Shown: one piece after another, positions 1-11,925 of the stretch | Numbering within the stretch: position 1 is the stretch's first letter | Layout: each line of letters opens with the position of its first letter | NCBI GenBank assembly: GCA_037903475.1 | Contig: JBAJFG010000549.1 | Location: forward strand, 2,852,001 to 2,916,000 | Reading direction: 5' to 3' | Length of the DNA: 64,000 nucleotides | Source: Ancylostoma caninum | Lineage: Eukaryota > Nematoda > Chromadorea > Rhabditida > Ancylostomatidae | The notes under the pieces: model-generated | The model's database searches: none | What the model saw: only the letters and a program-made list of their open reading frames with translations | Told to the model about the DNA's origin: nothing | Translations under genes and position numbers: made by a program

Positions 1-112
1 TAATTTCCGCTGGATTACATCCAAGACGTGACCACAGAAAGCTGAGGTGGGGCGACTCTTGAAAGGCTTCTTCAAAAACTACTAAAAAAATCTCGACGAA
101 ATTGTTTTCCAG

Positions 113-3100
113 GAGTCTCAAGCGTCATGTGAATAGATTATTGGATCTGAAAGAGAGCTCCATTCACTGTATGGAAATAGTGGTTAACTATTTGCCATTT
201 GGTGCAGGTAAGTTTCTAAAATATAATATAATGTATCTGCCAGTTATCCAGTTTTTGGCTTTGCTTTGGAAATGCTTCGAATAAACTATGTGCCAAGAAA
301 AAACGTGGTAGCATGAAATTATCTCCTTCTTTAAATGGGTCTTCTCTTTCCTGTATAAAATCCATAGGCGAATAGGTCTATGTAAGAATTCAATTCTGCA
401 GAAAGTTAGGGTTACATGAACACATATGGAGAGTCGAACAGACAAACAGTGAAATACTCAGGAAGATTTTCTGGAAACAATTATAGTAAGAATTAGATTT
501 TAAAATTTTCTGTGTAGTACGCAAACGGTGTCCTGCTTGTTTCTTGGATTTGATGTCGACACTGACGCCATGTTTTTCTGACCTGAAGACCCATAACCAG
601 TCACAATTTGATATTCCAACAAAAAAAATAGCTTGTGAAGAATATCGATAGTTCAATAAAATAGCTATAAATGATAAATATTCGTAAAATAACCCTTTCA
701 CAATAACTTGACAAAACAGCAGTATAGAAGGAAAGTCCAAAGCCAAGAAAACATGAAAAATAAGCTCGTCTGAGAGAAAGCACTCGCTTTTATACTGTGC
801 ACTTAAATTAATGACAAAAATAATAGTTAAATCAATGACAACGTCAAATTTGAGTGAAGAAGCCTTCGTTAACCTGTGGACTGACCAAAATGCTCTTCAC
901 TCAAAGCATTAGGTAGTTCTAAGCCCGGAAACATACGCAAATTGCAGCGAAAAAAATGAAATTTCCTTTGATCCTGGGAAACGTTTGCCGAACGGTACTG
1001 GTCCAAAAGTTTAGAAAAAACAGGTGTTGAATTCCTGCAAAAAAAAAGTAGATTGAGGTAGATAATCATCAGAATAGGAAGTCCAAAATTTTCGAATCCT
1101 AAGAACCTCATTTGTCAGGCTATGTCTATGTCAAATCTATGGAGGACAGAGACAAACGTTATGATGAAATGGAGAATTATGCAAGACTAATGATAAAAAC
1201 CTTCCAAGTAAGGCATGAGGCAGTTTATGGAAAGCTTTCTTTTTATTCAGCTCTATTTCTACTATTCATACGTAGTTTTGTTCAACAGTACAAAGATTTC
1301 AGGACATCATTAAGCTTCCGAACTGGATGAGCAGTGAAACGAAGAAATTTGCGATCAAGAAGAGTACGCATGTTGACATCCCTCTGCTGATAGTGAATAG
1401 ACAATATTATCGTTATTATAAAAACCGCGAAACACTCATTCAGCTGATGAGATTCGAAGAAATCTTGGATGGCCACATCAGCTTTTTGGAGATTTCAAGA
1501 ATACATCCAGCATTGACGGCTACCACAGAGTGAGTGGAAGATCCTACAGTCGGGTCCGGCAGCCACTGCAAATGGGCGCCGGCGGGCGCCGGCCGCCGCC
1601 ACCCTCCGGCGCCCCGGTATTAATGAGCTATAAATCACTCGAGCTTGGGAGAAAGCGAAGAAAAATACAATTTTAGTCCATAGTAGACAGGGTACAGTGG
1701 ATATGTTAAGGTTATAAAGCAGGGGACCATTTCCACAACTTTCACATTTTTTCATTTTTGTGATTTTCATGGGGAAAGATTTCTGAATACGCAATAAGCG
1801 AAGCCAACTCTTCCATTTTCTGCTATAGTACACTGCTTCGCGAATTCAAAAATGGCCGTTATTCTTCTATAGATGGACAGGATGGATACAGTACTTCAGT
1901 TATCCCATCTGAATAATAAAGCTCATCCTATTCGGGATCCTCAGAAATAATTGAAATCCGTATGAATTGTTCCATATCCATTGCGAAGTAGTTCTACCGC
2001 TGTCATTTATCTCTCGTGGAGCAGTCCTTTACGGCGGAGTTACTCTCTCCCGGTTTCCCTCAACTTTGAAAAAGTGGTTTTTCCCTATTACTTACACTAC
2101 TACTATTACTTACACTTACACTTATCGTAGTTTATCTTCGAAAGAGTTTTCCACTATTACTTACACTTACATTTATAGTAGTTTATCTTCGAAATTAATG
2201 CAAAACGTTGCCGGATGCCTTCCTGGACTACCCGAAGGAGATCACGGGGGACGTTCCAAGCAGTGAACCCCAAACACTGCGATACTTAACTCTGGATCTC
2301 CAACGGAGTGGAACCAGCGATAGGGACAGATTGCAATCTGCCACTCAAACCACTGAGCCATCCGGGCTACTTTTCATACTGCTGTTTGTTAGATAACTGC
2401 AGCAGTCGTAGGCAGCATACTATATGTATTTGCAAAACGGGGGCACAGGGCAGGATTCGATCCCCTGACCACCACAACGTCGATCATTCGCTCAACCCAC
2501 TGAGCTATGCGCGTACGCCATGCAACATACAAATAGTGTCCAGTCATACTTACACTTACACTTATCGTAGTTTATCTTAGAAATTTAGGTGAAAAGAGAG
2601 TTGGGTGGAAGCCTAAGCCTTAAACCCATTCCTAAGCATAGGGTTAGGCTTATCTACCCTGTCTACTATGGACTAAAATTGTATTTTTTTTTCGCTTTCT
2701 CCCAAGCTCGAGTGATTTATAGCTCATTAATACCGCGGCGCCGGAGGGTGGCGGCGGCCGGCGCCCGCCGGCGTCCATTTGCAGTAGCTGCCGGACCGGA
2801 CTGTAGCTTTCAAGAAATTCTCAATTATATATCCATTAATTTGCAGAAAGACTACTATGGAGTAATAGATGCTCACAACGCAAACAAAGAGGATTTCTAC
2901 ATCATAATGAAAATTCTCAAGACTGCTCTGAAAAATCGAGAAGACCTCAAAAAGCTTGCAGAAAAACCAAACAGGTAGAATTTTTGGGGATTCTACAGTT
3001 GCTCTCGAGAAAAAAAAATACTCATCCAAGCTACAAATATTTAGAAAACGATTCGAGAATTCTCCAGCAAAAGCCCAGATAAAGTACAAGTTCGAGAAGA

Positions 3101-4784
3101 ATTCAATTACAATTCCACTGGCCACCTTTGATTCTGTACTTTTTAAGTAAGTCAATTTAACGGTGCATCAAGTGGTATTGTTTGTGATGAAGCTGTGCCT
3201 AGTTTTTTCGGAGTTTCCATGATAAGTTCTTCAAAAGAAAACCATATTTCAAAAAACATTCACAGAATATGTATGTGCTTCTGGAACTGTAAAAACGTTC
3301 ACAATGCCTCAATTTGAATTTTATTCTCTGATGATTTGGTAGTGAAAAATTCAGAGCGAGTTTTGCGGTTTTTTGTGTAGACAAAAAGTCCTACAGACAG
3401 AAAGTCTTAAGAAAGAAACTCAGACGATATTCGTTATTATCCTTTCCCTATCGGTATTAGTTATTATCCTTTCCCTATGTCTGAACAGAAAATTCATGGA
3501 ACTTCCCGTACTTCAAAGATGAGTAAAAAAAATTTGTACATGCTATTCAAATTCTTTACGAGCTCCCTGCTAAGCCTCCTCCTTTTTATCCTGGTCCATC
3601 GACTTAAAAAAAATTAAAGCATCACACTCATCCACACTCACTTTCCATGCAGATGTTAGATTTCATTTATCACTTTTGTATTATTGCTTTTATTGCATTT
3701 TTTAACAACAGTATTGCAAATTCGATATAGCATACATACCATATGCAATTTTGAGAATGTAATTATTCCAGCAGTGATTATCCGAAGACGTACAGCATTG
3801 CCAGCAGAGGTACAGCAATCGCTCAAGAGCTTGCTAAAGCATTTGACGAGGAAGGTATCAATTTTCAAAATTATCTCCCATTATAAAAGTAGACAAGCAC
3901 ATTTTCATTACGGCAATCATGCTCCTCTTGTTTATACCTAAGGAATCCAATTCGATGTGGGTGGCTCTCTCTCTAGAAAATGGATGGATCAAACGTCAGA
4001 TTTCAGATACATGAGAATGAAAGAATGTGTTATTTTACAGTACAGGTCAGTGAGTGTTAAGGATTACCCAGTACCTTCAATTACCTTGGTTAAAACTTGC
4101 AAATTTGTAGCTCTCGCTGCTGCCCAAAGAACTACAACGCAGTCCGTTGCAACAAAGGTGAAAACACAGAGCGGCAAAATATAGCGGACATCGGAGGTGA
4201 AGATCCCTTTATGAATTTTTTTCTTCCTCTTTAACCTGCAGCGGCATGCCTGGATGCACCACAACCTTTTTCCAGGGTTGCTAGCGGCGCACAAGGCTTT
4301 CAGTCGACAGATCAAAAAAGGAGAACTTAGGTGAGTACTAATTACTACCATCATTTCAAGCGACCATACCTTGAAAATCCGTGCATGTGCACGATTTGAT
4401 ATCCTCTGGGTTGGACACTGTACGCAGGCACCCTTGGATAGGAGGAAGCTTGAGTCCCCGTGTATTGCAGGCTACCAGGATTAGAGCGATACACACCAGA
4501 GCAGATTTTCTGGATTACGTATGGGAACTCTTTATGCACTCACCAGACTGATCTCAACCTCTTCTTAAAGGTCCATATTCAACTGTATATCCACATGGTG
4601 AAACAGAATATAAGAAAATACGTTTTCTTTTCAGCTCCAAGAAGGAAGTTACTCGCCTAGCCAGTGCCGAGTGAATCAAGCACTCCAGAATCTTCCAGCA
4701 TTTGCGCACGATTTTGCTTGCATTCCGGATGCGCCAATGGCTCCCACAGCGGATAAGCAGTGCCCTGTTTGGAGAAATGAGTAA
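113..4784 (+). CDS. M13 (neprilysin-like) pseudo-metallopeptidase, 3' part
   Basis: M13 enzymes are type II membrane or secreted zinc endopeptidases that trim small peptides. Exons: 113-207, 1119-1207, 1303-1529, 2807-2974, 3045-3146, 3775-3854, 3943-4045, 4111-4196, 4276-4330, 4471-4570, 4635-4784. All junction phases agree, giving 417 residues; the N-terminal half lies left of the window. Family landmarks are in order: LPFGAGYVYVKSM, LPNWMSSETKKFA, FEKNSITIPLATF, a zinc-helix block TAIAQELAKAFDEEG, IQFDVGGSLSRKWMD, RQNIADIGGLLAAHKAF, YTPEQIFWITYG and the C-terminal CPVW of the family. Oddity: HExxH reads QELAK, the ENxxD glutamate is Q, the catalytic His of the family's HSP motif is Y, and the substrate-binding NA pair is QI. 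It therefore cannot be a normal zinc peptidase, yet the frame is open, so it is a pseudoenzyme rather than a dead gene. The exon 3/exon 4 junction is the least certain; donor GTCCAT after exon 10 is also weak. Confidence 0.9.
2291..2370 (-). repeat. tRNA-like segment 1 (possible tRNA-derived SINE or tRNA relic)
   Basis: On the minus strand the segment carries an A-box-like GATGGCTCAGTGG and a B-box-like GGTTCCACTCC at tRNA spacing, with a TTGCAA stretch between short complementary arms (GCAGA and TCTGT). The acceptor stem does not close properly, so I read it as a tRNA-derived relic, not a functional gene. Confidence 0.4.
2443..2512 (-). repeat. tRNA-like segment 2 (degenerate)
   Basis: The minus strand has A-box-like TAGCTCAGTGGG, a GCTC/GAGC D-stem, and B-box-like GGATCGAATCC. 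The acceptor stem pairs at only five of seven positions (GCGCA with TGTGC) and the anticodon stem does not pair, so it is likely a decayed tRNA or SINE head. Confidence 0.45.
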
Positions 4785-5264
4785 ATAGGTTAATCATGTA
4801 AATCTCACTCATTATGGGGACACGATAACCTATGTTCCTCTAGTTATAGCACAAGCTTATATCTATGTGATGAGAATGGTCATAATCTAAAAGTGGGCGT
4901 TGGTGCCATCAACTTGGTGGGGCTGAAAGTTTTGCGCACTTGAGCGTGTGCAGGAGCGTAATCGCGCCGCGCGCTGGAATCGCTATCTTGGGTTGTCGTA
5001 TTAGCGTAAAACAGTCGAATACATTTAAAAAAATCACTAAACAAATAACGAGATAGCACTCTCAACAAATAAAATAGTGAAATACTAAACTTGGCCGGCT
5101 GCTGGACATGCTCAAGGCAGCAAATTCGTCAGGTTCATCGACGCTTACTGTGAGTAATTGAATGAGTAGCTAGAAAAATATTGTTTATTGCGAGCGAAAT
5201 CGTCTGAAACAAGCTTGCAGAAGGACTGCAGAACGTTAGAGGAACTTTTCGATGACCCGAAGAG

Positions 5265-5680
5265 ACTTAAAGGCAGTGTTTCAACTCGTCCCTTGGGTTG
5301 TAGATATCAATAGGATCTAGACCTCCTCGTTACGCTGATTCCAATGATATACGTCAAAGTTCATGAAAGTGACAAAAACACCGTTTTTGGAAGGTCCAAA
5401 AGTGCAGTTCACGGACCACTTGGGCGGAGCGGTCCGTGACTGTGCTAGCTGCCCACCGCGGCTGCAGCGTTGGCCAACACGTGTTGACGTGATCGGTCGA
5501 TAAGATCAACGGCTTCACGCGTCCGCTTGGCCCGACAAACTGTTCCAAAACTCGTCCCAAAACTGATTTGAAGGCAGTTTTTTAACATTTTATTATGTAT
5601 ACCGCTGGATTCAGCGTGTCGAGATCCAGAATCTGCTAGAAGCCCAAGCACGAAAACGAGGTGACACACTGCCTTTAAGT
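5265..5680. mobile_element. MITE with about 115-bp TIRs
   Basis: The left end ACTTAAAGGCAGTGTTTCAA and the complement of the right end (ACTTAAAGGCAGTGTGTCAC) match, and similarity continues through ACGCTGATTCC to GATATACG. No coding capacity is seen. It lies between the M13 gene and LACTB2. Confidence 0.75.
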
Positions 5681-5958
5681 TGTCCAAACATAACTGCCCG
5701 TGACTTCTAACTTTCTGCTGTATTCCTTCCGCACCTACGCACGGTAAGAACGCATCAGGAAGCATTCTTCTGTGGTTCTTCCGCATCTGATTAGCCCCAC
5801 GCCTATTGCTTCCTGACGGGGTGCTCGAAAAACTCCGTAGTCTTCTGGATCCTATCGATCCGATGCACTCATGGCCATCGTGTAACGCTGTCGTCGGTGT
5901 TATCCTACTCTGTTGAAACACATTAACAAATATTTGCAATTGGATAGTGATACGGTCT

Positions 5959-5994
<36 letters not shown>

Positions 5995-6673
5995 CCGATG
6001 GTATGACTTCGTCTGCAATTACGACCTAATCACGATGTCGACCAACTGATCGTATTTTTACACTTTTTTTTGATATGTATATGGTGTGATTCCTTCCATT
6101 TTAATGTTTTTGCACTAACATTTAGTTGAATCTCCTTCTTGAAGCATCCTGCGGCATGCTCTCATCGATGTAATCAGTGCGGTCGTAACTGCAGACAGAG
6201 TCAATTCACCGGCCCTCTCTGAGCTAAGAGGCCATACCCTGAGTGGATGAGCTCGGCAAAGTGTAGTTACATCTCCACGCTATTATCTCGACTATATCCA
6301 GTTAATTAGCTTGTTTGCTCGACCAGAGACCTTGACTTTGCCTAGTAACTCCAAAGTGAAACACAGTTGAAGTTGAACAAATAATTTATTAAAACGAGAA
6401 GCATTTCTCTGCTACGAGCTTTACTTCGAGAATAATCAAGGCACGTGCTACTAGAATGAAGAAGTAACTACAATCTTGTGACAATTCTATACATGACGCC
6501 AAACATTCGTTCAAAAATATATGAACAAGAATACAATTTCATAGATTAAGTACAAAAAAATCTGTACACCCAATGTTAATATTACAAACATAGGAACTTT
6601 GGCAAAATCAATAATCACAAAGGGTAGATTCATCGAGAGGTACTACTTATCACTGTTTAGAGTTTGCTAAATA
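5681..6673. other. Intergenic DNA, no gene seen
   Basis: The 173-codon minus-strand ORF running 5966-5445 overlaps the MITE and matches no family I recognise; it looks like repeat sequence. A GA microsatellite lies at 5967-5994. The segment 6000-6673 is plain A+T-rich DNA and holds the 3' flank of LACTB2. Confidence 0.6.
5967..5994. repeat. (AG)n microsatellite
   Basis: About 14 uninterrupted AG dinucleotides lie beside a MITE in intergenic DNA. Confidence 0.95.
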
Positions 6674-7427
6674 CTAATGGATCAGACGATACATACCAGA
6701 AAGCGTCGTCTCTACACGTCCATCCTTGATTAGTTTGTTTAAATGTAGCCTCACATTGTTCAGGGCAGCAAGGCGCACTGACAATGGTGCATCCTGAATG
6801 GAGAAACTGAACAATAGTCAGGAAAATTGAAATGAAGAGACAGAAGTTCAAGTTACCGTATATACAAGAACTGTGATATCCATGCTGGTGGCCTCGTGAA
6901 GCTTTCGTAGAACCTCTACGATTTCGTTCTCTCGTTTCATACGATGCTCAACGTACTCATCGACTTTTTCATCACATTTCTCGACAACGGGACCATGACC
7001 TAGAAAAGAACATGGATAAGATTCTGAAGAAACTAGGATGAAGCAGTGGACCAAGAAGGTGGTTAAGGAAAAGGAACTGGTAAATGAACAGGGACCCAGG
7101 CTTGGAAATGCCAATAACCTACCAATATTTGTCGATCAACTTTTGAATTAGACATTATACTGTAAATTACTGCTTCTTAAAGTGTTAGCGGTAGCCTTTG
7201 AAAAAGTTTAAGGCTACCGCGACAATGTAAGGAAAGTGTAGTACCCTACTCTGCCGTCGCTAGCGACATCGCTGCGGCATGAGCTTCTGATAATCGATAC
7301 GCACAAAAATCGATGTAGCTTGAGTGACGGCTACACAGGGTGCTACAGTCCGATCCAGAAACGAAGATAGTTGAGCATTTGGGCCTGAGATCTGCATTTC
7401 TCGTCCCTCTCTCTGGACAAGGCCCTA

Positions 7428-7492
<65 letters not shown>

Positions 7493-10400
7493 CCTTAATA
7501 TCTTCAAAACTATGTTCCCCACTGGAACACACTGTACACCTGACATTATGCAGAGCAGCAGCCTAGCAGGAAAAAAGGTGTTCCAGAAATGAATCCTGGC
7601 CAATGTCTGAGAGTTACGAGATAGCACCCTCACTTTCACAGTTTTTTTTTTTTGCCAATTTATGGCTTACTGGGTGAAACTACATGGGAAATGAGTGGGT
7701 GATGGATCGTACAAATATATTACAGGAAAACATGATACTTATATTCCTTAGAACTTGTAAAGTACGAGAAACTCGAATAACAGAATGACGAATAGCTAAC
7801 CTTAGAGCAACTAACCGGGATAAATTCGTTTTGGATGAAAACCCTTGATTTTCTCCAAACTTTTCATATAATCGTGTAGGTCCTCGAAAACAGTGGTTCC
7901 TTCGCCAAGGATACAATCACCACTGAAAAAAAATTATATTTAAGGAAGCTGTTAAGATGAAAACCGTCCATATTTCCAGAATTTCAGGAGATGTCAACCT
8001 GAAGAGGGTCTGCTCTTCTTCAAGCCATAATGAAGCATGATCGCATGTATGGCCGGGGGTTTGCAAAAATCTAAAGGATAGTTACATTAATTGAAAGAAA
8101 ATGGTAATTCTACCCAAAATAAGGAAGAAGTAACAACATAGCGAAAATAATGGAATATCACTAACTTCAATGTAGCGCCTTCTACTTTAACTTCATGGCC
8201 GTCGTGCACGTAATGGAATCGCGACGGATCTTCATCGGTACCACGTTGAATTTTGTAAATAGGAACCTGGAAAATAAAGAAAATGAGAGCCAAGTACTAC
8301 CCCTGATGTATTCAAAATGAGGATAGAGTATCATACAACTTCTAAACTGAGTGGAGTTGAGCAGATTACCTCATGACCGATGACCTCGTTCACAACATTC
8401 GGAATGCCACCCACGTGGTCGTTGTGCCAGTGCGTTATGATGATCGAATCGATCTCACTTTGATCCTCCTGGAAACTTCACTTTCCTTTCCTGATGTCCA
8501 CAGAAATCGAGTTAAGAAGAGATGTATTGGATAAAACGAATATTGCAAGCCATTGGGTGATTTTTTTCTCAATTTGTTACTCAAACCACCAGTAATTCTC
8601 AAGGTGAGTAAGTGCAATATGGTCACTCTCGGGAAGATTTGTATATAAACAGGCGATCATGACCTAAAATGGACACGAGGCTGTTCAATCACTACTCAAT
8701 CCCAGAGAAAGAAGTAGGTATTTAATATGTTCCGACCGGAAGAAGGACTCGAATATAAAAACGGAAGAAGAGAAACCTGACTTAAAGAGTGAAGGCAGTA
8801 TAGAAAACCCCAAAGTAATAGAAATAATGCTGAATGAGGAGAAATTTTGAAACCACCACAGACACCGGCAAGTTTCGTTGTTTTCCTCCTGCTCAATTTT
8901 TGCTATTCATGAAGAGAATGTTATAGGATCAAAACTCGTAAAACTACATTGCCCAAATATTAGAAATTGTAATCCAGCCCTGGAAGAACCTATCCCTTAC
9001 GAAGGTCTCTACAGCATCCGCAAAAATGCAGTAGACATAAAAATGAAATCCAAAAAAAGGCAATAGCGGGGATAGTTTTTCTAAACGGACTTAAAAGGGG
9101 TTCTCCAAGTACTGTTGACCACAAAAGTACGCGTACAAACAGTGTACTAGATAATGTAAGCAGCCAAATAATAGCAAAATTAACAAAATCCTCTTAAACT
9201 AACGTCAAGAGTTGCCTTGAGAAGAGTGACAAATTCTTGGACATTCGGTTCACCAGTGTCGATCAGGATCTTCCTAGAATGTGCGAGTGTTTTTTTTTTC
9301 AAAATAAACTACAGTTAAGAGTTAAACACCTACTTCTTCCCACCTCCTACTAGATAGGTATTCGTGCCTTGTAGCGTGAATGGACCAGGATTCTGTCCAA
9401 GAATTCGAATCACAAGGGGACTTAGGCGTGAGACGGCTTCCAGAGGAGTTAGCGTAGGCATTGCCCTGGAAAAATGCCAGTACATATGTAGTAATAGTAC
9501 AAATAGAGGTCTAAATGTAACAGTGAACACTAAAGTAATCTGTGGTCACACTGTACATGTTCCAACAAGGACAGGATGGTAGCGGCAAGTTCTTATCTCA
9601 AGGACACATGGATGACGTAGTTGCAGGAATTGGCCAACATTGACGGCCATTGGGAAATCGGAAAATTGGCAGGAAATTGATGCCAATAAGAATCTGGGGG
9701 TGACTAATTCTCTCGGATGATAAAGTATGATGAAATGAGAAAGGACGACTGATGTATTCATATTCATAGTGATGTATTGCGAAAATTCCATCTGGAAGTA
9801 CTTTTTTTCGGTACTATTGTACTTGAGCGGCCCCACTATCGACCTCAAACTCAAAATCATGGATTCCTCCGAAAACTTGCTTATAGGGGCAATTCGAGGC
9901 GCTGATCACGAATATCATATTCATTCCGCGTGATAGCTTTGATTTTATTGATTTTATCGTTTTTTTCTAAGTTCGACTCGTATCTCAAATCTCCCTGAAG
10001 AAGTGCATCTAGAGGTTTTTGAAGTTGCTGATCACGAATACAGTAGCCGTTTTGCAATATATTCTCGATTTCATTGGTTTTCTCCAGATTTTTATCTGTA
10101 GGGCGGTGTAGTTACCGGCTTTACTGGAGTTTTCCCCATCAAGTCGAACTTCTCTTGCGAAATCTTCATGATATTTGTGACCAGCACCTTCAGAAACACC
10201 AGTAGGCAAATTTTCAGAGAGATCCGAGAGGAGGTCCATACCTGGGAAAAATCGATAAAATCAATAAAATCGATACTATCATGCGAAATGAATATAATAT
10301 TCGTGATCAGTACATCGAATTATCCCTGTATGCAAGTTTTCAGAGAAATCCATGATTTTGAGTTTGGGCTCGATAGTGGGGCCGCTCAAGTACAATAGTA

Positions 10401-10677
10401 CCTTTTTTTCTACCACGTAAGCAGTAACGTAGAGAGTCAGTCCAACCATTAAAAAAAAATTCTGTCAATCTGTGCCTTTGCTATCCGACTGACTATGAAT
10501 AAACGAATAAACGAAAAAAAGGAGGGTACCTAAAATGAGGATACTACAACTACTCAAAACTTACTTGTGAGTTCTGCTGGCAAACAGATAGGCGCCCGCG
10601 GCTACCGCATAATCCTTGGCGAACCGAAGAGCGGCGGTGACCCCGTTCAAGTACGAGGTCATCGTATCTGGAATCAT
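6674..10677 (-). CDS. LACTB2: LACTB2-type metallo-beta-lactamase endoribonuclease
   Basis: LACTB2 proteins are zinc-dependent single-strand RNA endonucleases of mitochondria. Exons (descending): 10677-10565, 9465-9334, 9273-9204, 8468-8370, 8266-8166, 8070-7999, 7922-7816, 6999-6857, 6793-6674. Phases agree and give 318 residues. Visible motifs: [26 protein letters not shown], the metal motif [10 protein letters not shown] (His118, His120, Asp122, His123), TPGHT (His179), [13 protein letters not shown] (Asp198), YPGHGP, and the C-terminal winged-helix-like region ending RLIH. Known family length is near 290. The extra 39 residues come from the first exon (starts [11 protein letters not shown]), which joins in frame to a second in-frame Met at 9461; that Met is the conventional start, so both starts are possible. 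Intron 1 contains a MITE. It is transcribed away from the threonyl-tRNA synthetase gene. Confidence 0.93.
7434..7489. repeat. (CT)n microsatellite in LACTB2 intron 7
   Basis: About 28 CT dinucleotides, with one G interruption nearby, lie in the intron between exons 7922-7816 and 6999-6857 of LACTB2. Confidence 0.95.
9810..10402. mobile_element. MITE in LACTB2 intron 1, about 50-bp TIRs
   Basis: The left end GGTACTATTGTACTTGAGCG continues to GGCCCCACTATCGA; the right end is its near-perfect complement (CGCTCAAGTACAATAGTACC). Inside are inverted copies of a GATATTCGTGATCAGC-like motif. No ORF of note. Confidence 0.85.
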
Positions 10678-11277
10678 GTTTCGACTGGGCAACAGCAAAG
10701 ATAGTGCGCTACGATAACGCCAAGTGTGGAAACATCACTGTCTACTGTTGATCACAAACACTCCAATAGGCAAAACAAACTCCAGTGGAGTGTGGTCTCG
10801 GAAAAGGAAAACTGGCCTCTAGAAGAATTACATGGACCAAGTGGAATTTCAACATGAATCTAGCTGATCATGTACAATTCAGAGGCAACCAGGTAAGCTG
10901 GTGTTTTGCAAGATATCATATTCGTAATACTAAAGTCAAATTGTACACCTTCGCCGACACCGTAGCCAAGGAGTGCGCGCGGTGGGACCCATTTGAATGC
11001 AGATTCTGTGGAGAGCGTTCGATTGGCGACAAAAAACGGACGGTGCGGCGATAAAAATGAACAATCTAGGAATCGGATCATGGATGAATACACCGACAAA
11101 GTAGATGTGTAGAAATATAGTCTGACATATCGTGCACTGTAAAACTGAATGGGAAGCGTCGTCACGACTGTAGGATCATAAGCGTAATAGATGTCGTGCG
11201 GTTTGTAATCTTAGAATGAACTTGATTTCAGGAAGTCAACTTTATATGCACCTACAGGCCAAGGATTTACGCTGAGC

Positions 11278-11514
11278 GTCGACGGAAATGCGTTTTTCGC
11301 GGACTCGGGAAGGGAGGTGCTGCGCCCGCGCACCACTAACGCTGGAATCGTCGCCGTAATAGCAAATCATAGGATTTTCTTGATAGCTGACATTAGAAAA
11401 GATTAAAAACTACGAAGAAAACCATATGACTTCGTATCGCAGCGGCAATTCCAGCGCGAGCGGCGCGATCGCGCTACGTGCTTTAGAGTCCGCGAAAAAC
11501 GCACCTCCATCGAC
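11278..11514. mobile_element. Small MITE with 29-bp TIRs
   Basis: The left end is GTCGACGGAAATGCG then TTTTTCGCGGACTC; the right end is the complement of GTCGATGGAGGTGCG plus the same TTTTTCGCGGACTC. Total about 237 bp, no coding capacity. Confidence 0.8.
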
Positions 11515-11925
11515 AGTTCAGAGTACATCTGCTATTCGCTCCAAGAAGTTCTGATATCCAGAGCGTAAGTCTGGTAATGGACAAGATCCTTGTGCCCATG
11601 ATTTCAAATATGTTTATGGAAAGAGCGCAAAAGAGAAAAGGATATGTCGTACAAACCATGTATGTCTGGGGTTCCTAAATGTGAGCGTGCTCTGGAAGAT
11701 ACGTATATTAGCAAATGTCTTGCCTGTACACTGAGAAACTCTAGTATTCACGAGGACATGGAATTAGCTAATAAGACAGCTTTGTACTGATTACATAGTC
11801 ATCATGGACAAACATATCCGCCACCACAGCGGATAGGTAAGTCCCGCCTCCTCTATGTGAGGGTCGTAATAATAGGGGAGTACAATGATCACTGATCACT
11901 CATCATAGAACGACATTTCCTTTGA

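Larger units (their letters stand above)
2090..2583. repeat. Minisatellite-like units inside the TIR element
   Basis: A unit containing TTACACTTACACTTATCGTA followed by GTTTATCTTCGAAA occurs at about 2110-2145, again slightly diverged at about 2160-2195, and a third time at about 2548-2583. The first two are tandem; the third lies beyond the tRNA-like segments. Confidence 0.7.
1544..2806. mobile_element. 1.26-kb TIR element forming almost all of an intron of the M13 gene
   Basis: The two ends are inverted copies over about 150 bp: CTACAGTCGGGTCCGGCAGC at the left and the complement of the same motif (ending GGACTGTAG) at the right. A GC-rich GCCGGCGGGCGCC block and a TCTCCCAAGCTCGAG block are also mirrored. 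No transposase ORF is visible, so it is non-autonomous. The host intron would run 1530-2806, that is 14 bp plus the element, and the final TAG of the element serves as the best-phased splice acceptor. I see no clear target-site duplication. Confidence 0.85.

Noticed and set aside
1..112. Possible further M13 exon at the window start
   Set aside because: An open stretch of about 22 codons exists, but no family motif, donor or phase could be confirmed.
2603..2650. AGCCTAA ... TTAGGCT pair resembling inverted nematode telomere hexamers
   Set aside because: Only one unit on each side and inside a repeat element; most likely coincidence.
5445..5966. 173-codon minus-strand ORF as a gene
   Set aside because: It runs across a MITE arm and shows no domain, signal peptide or splice context.
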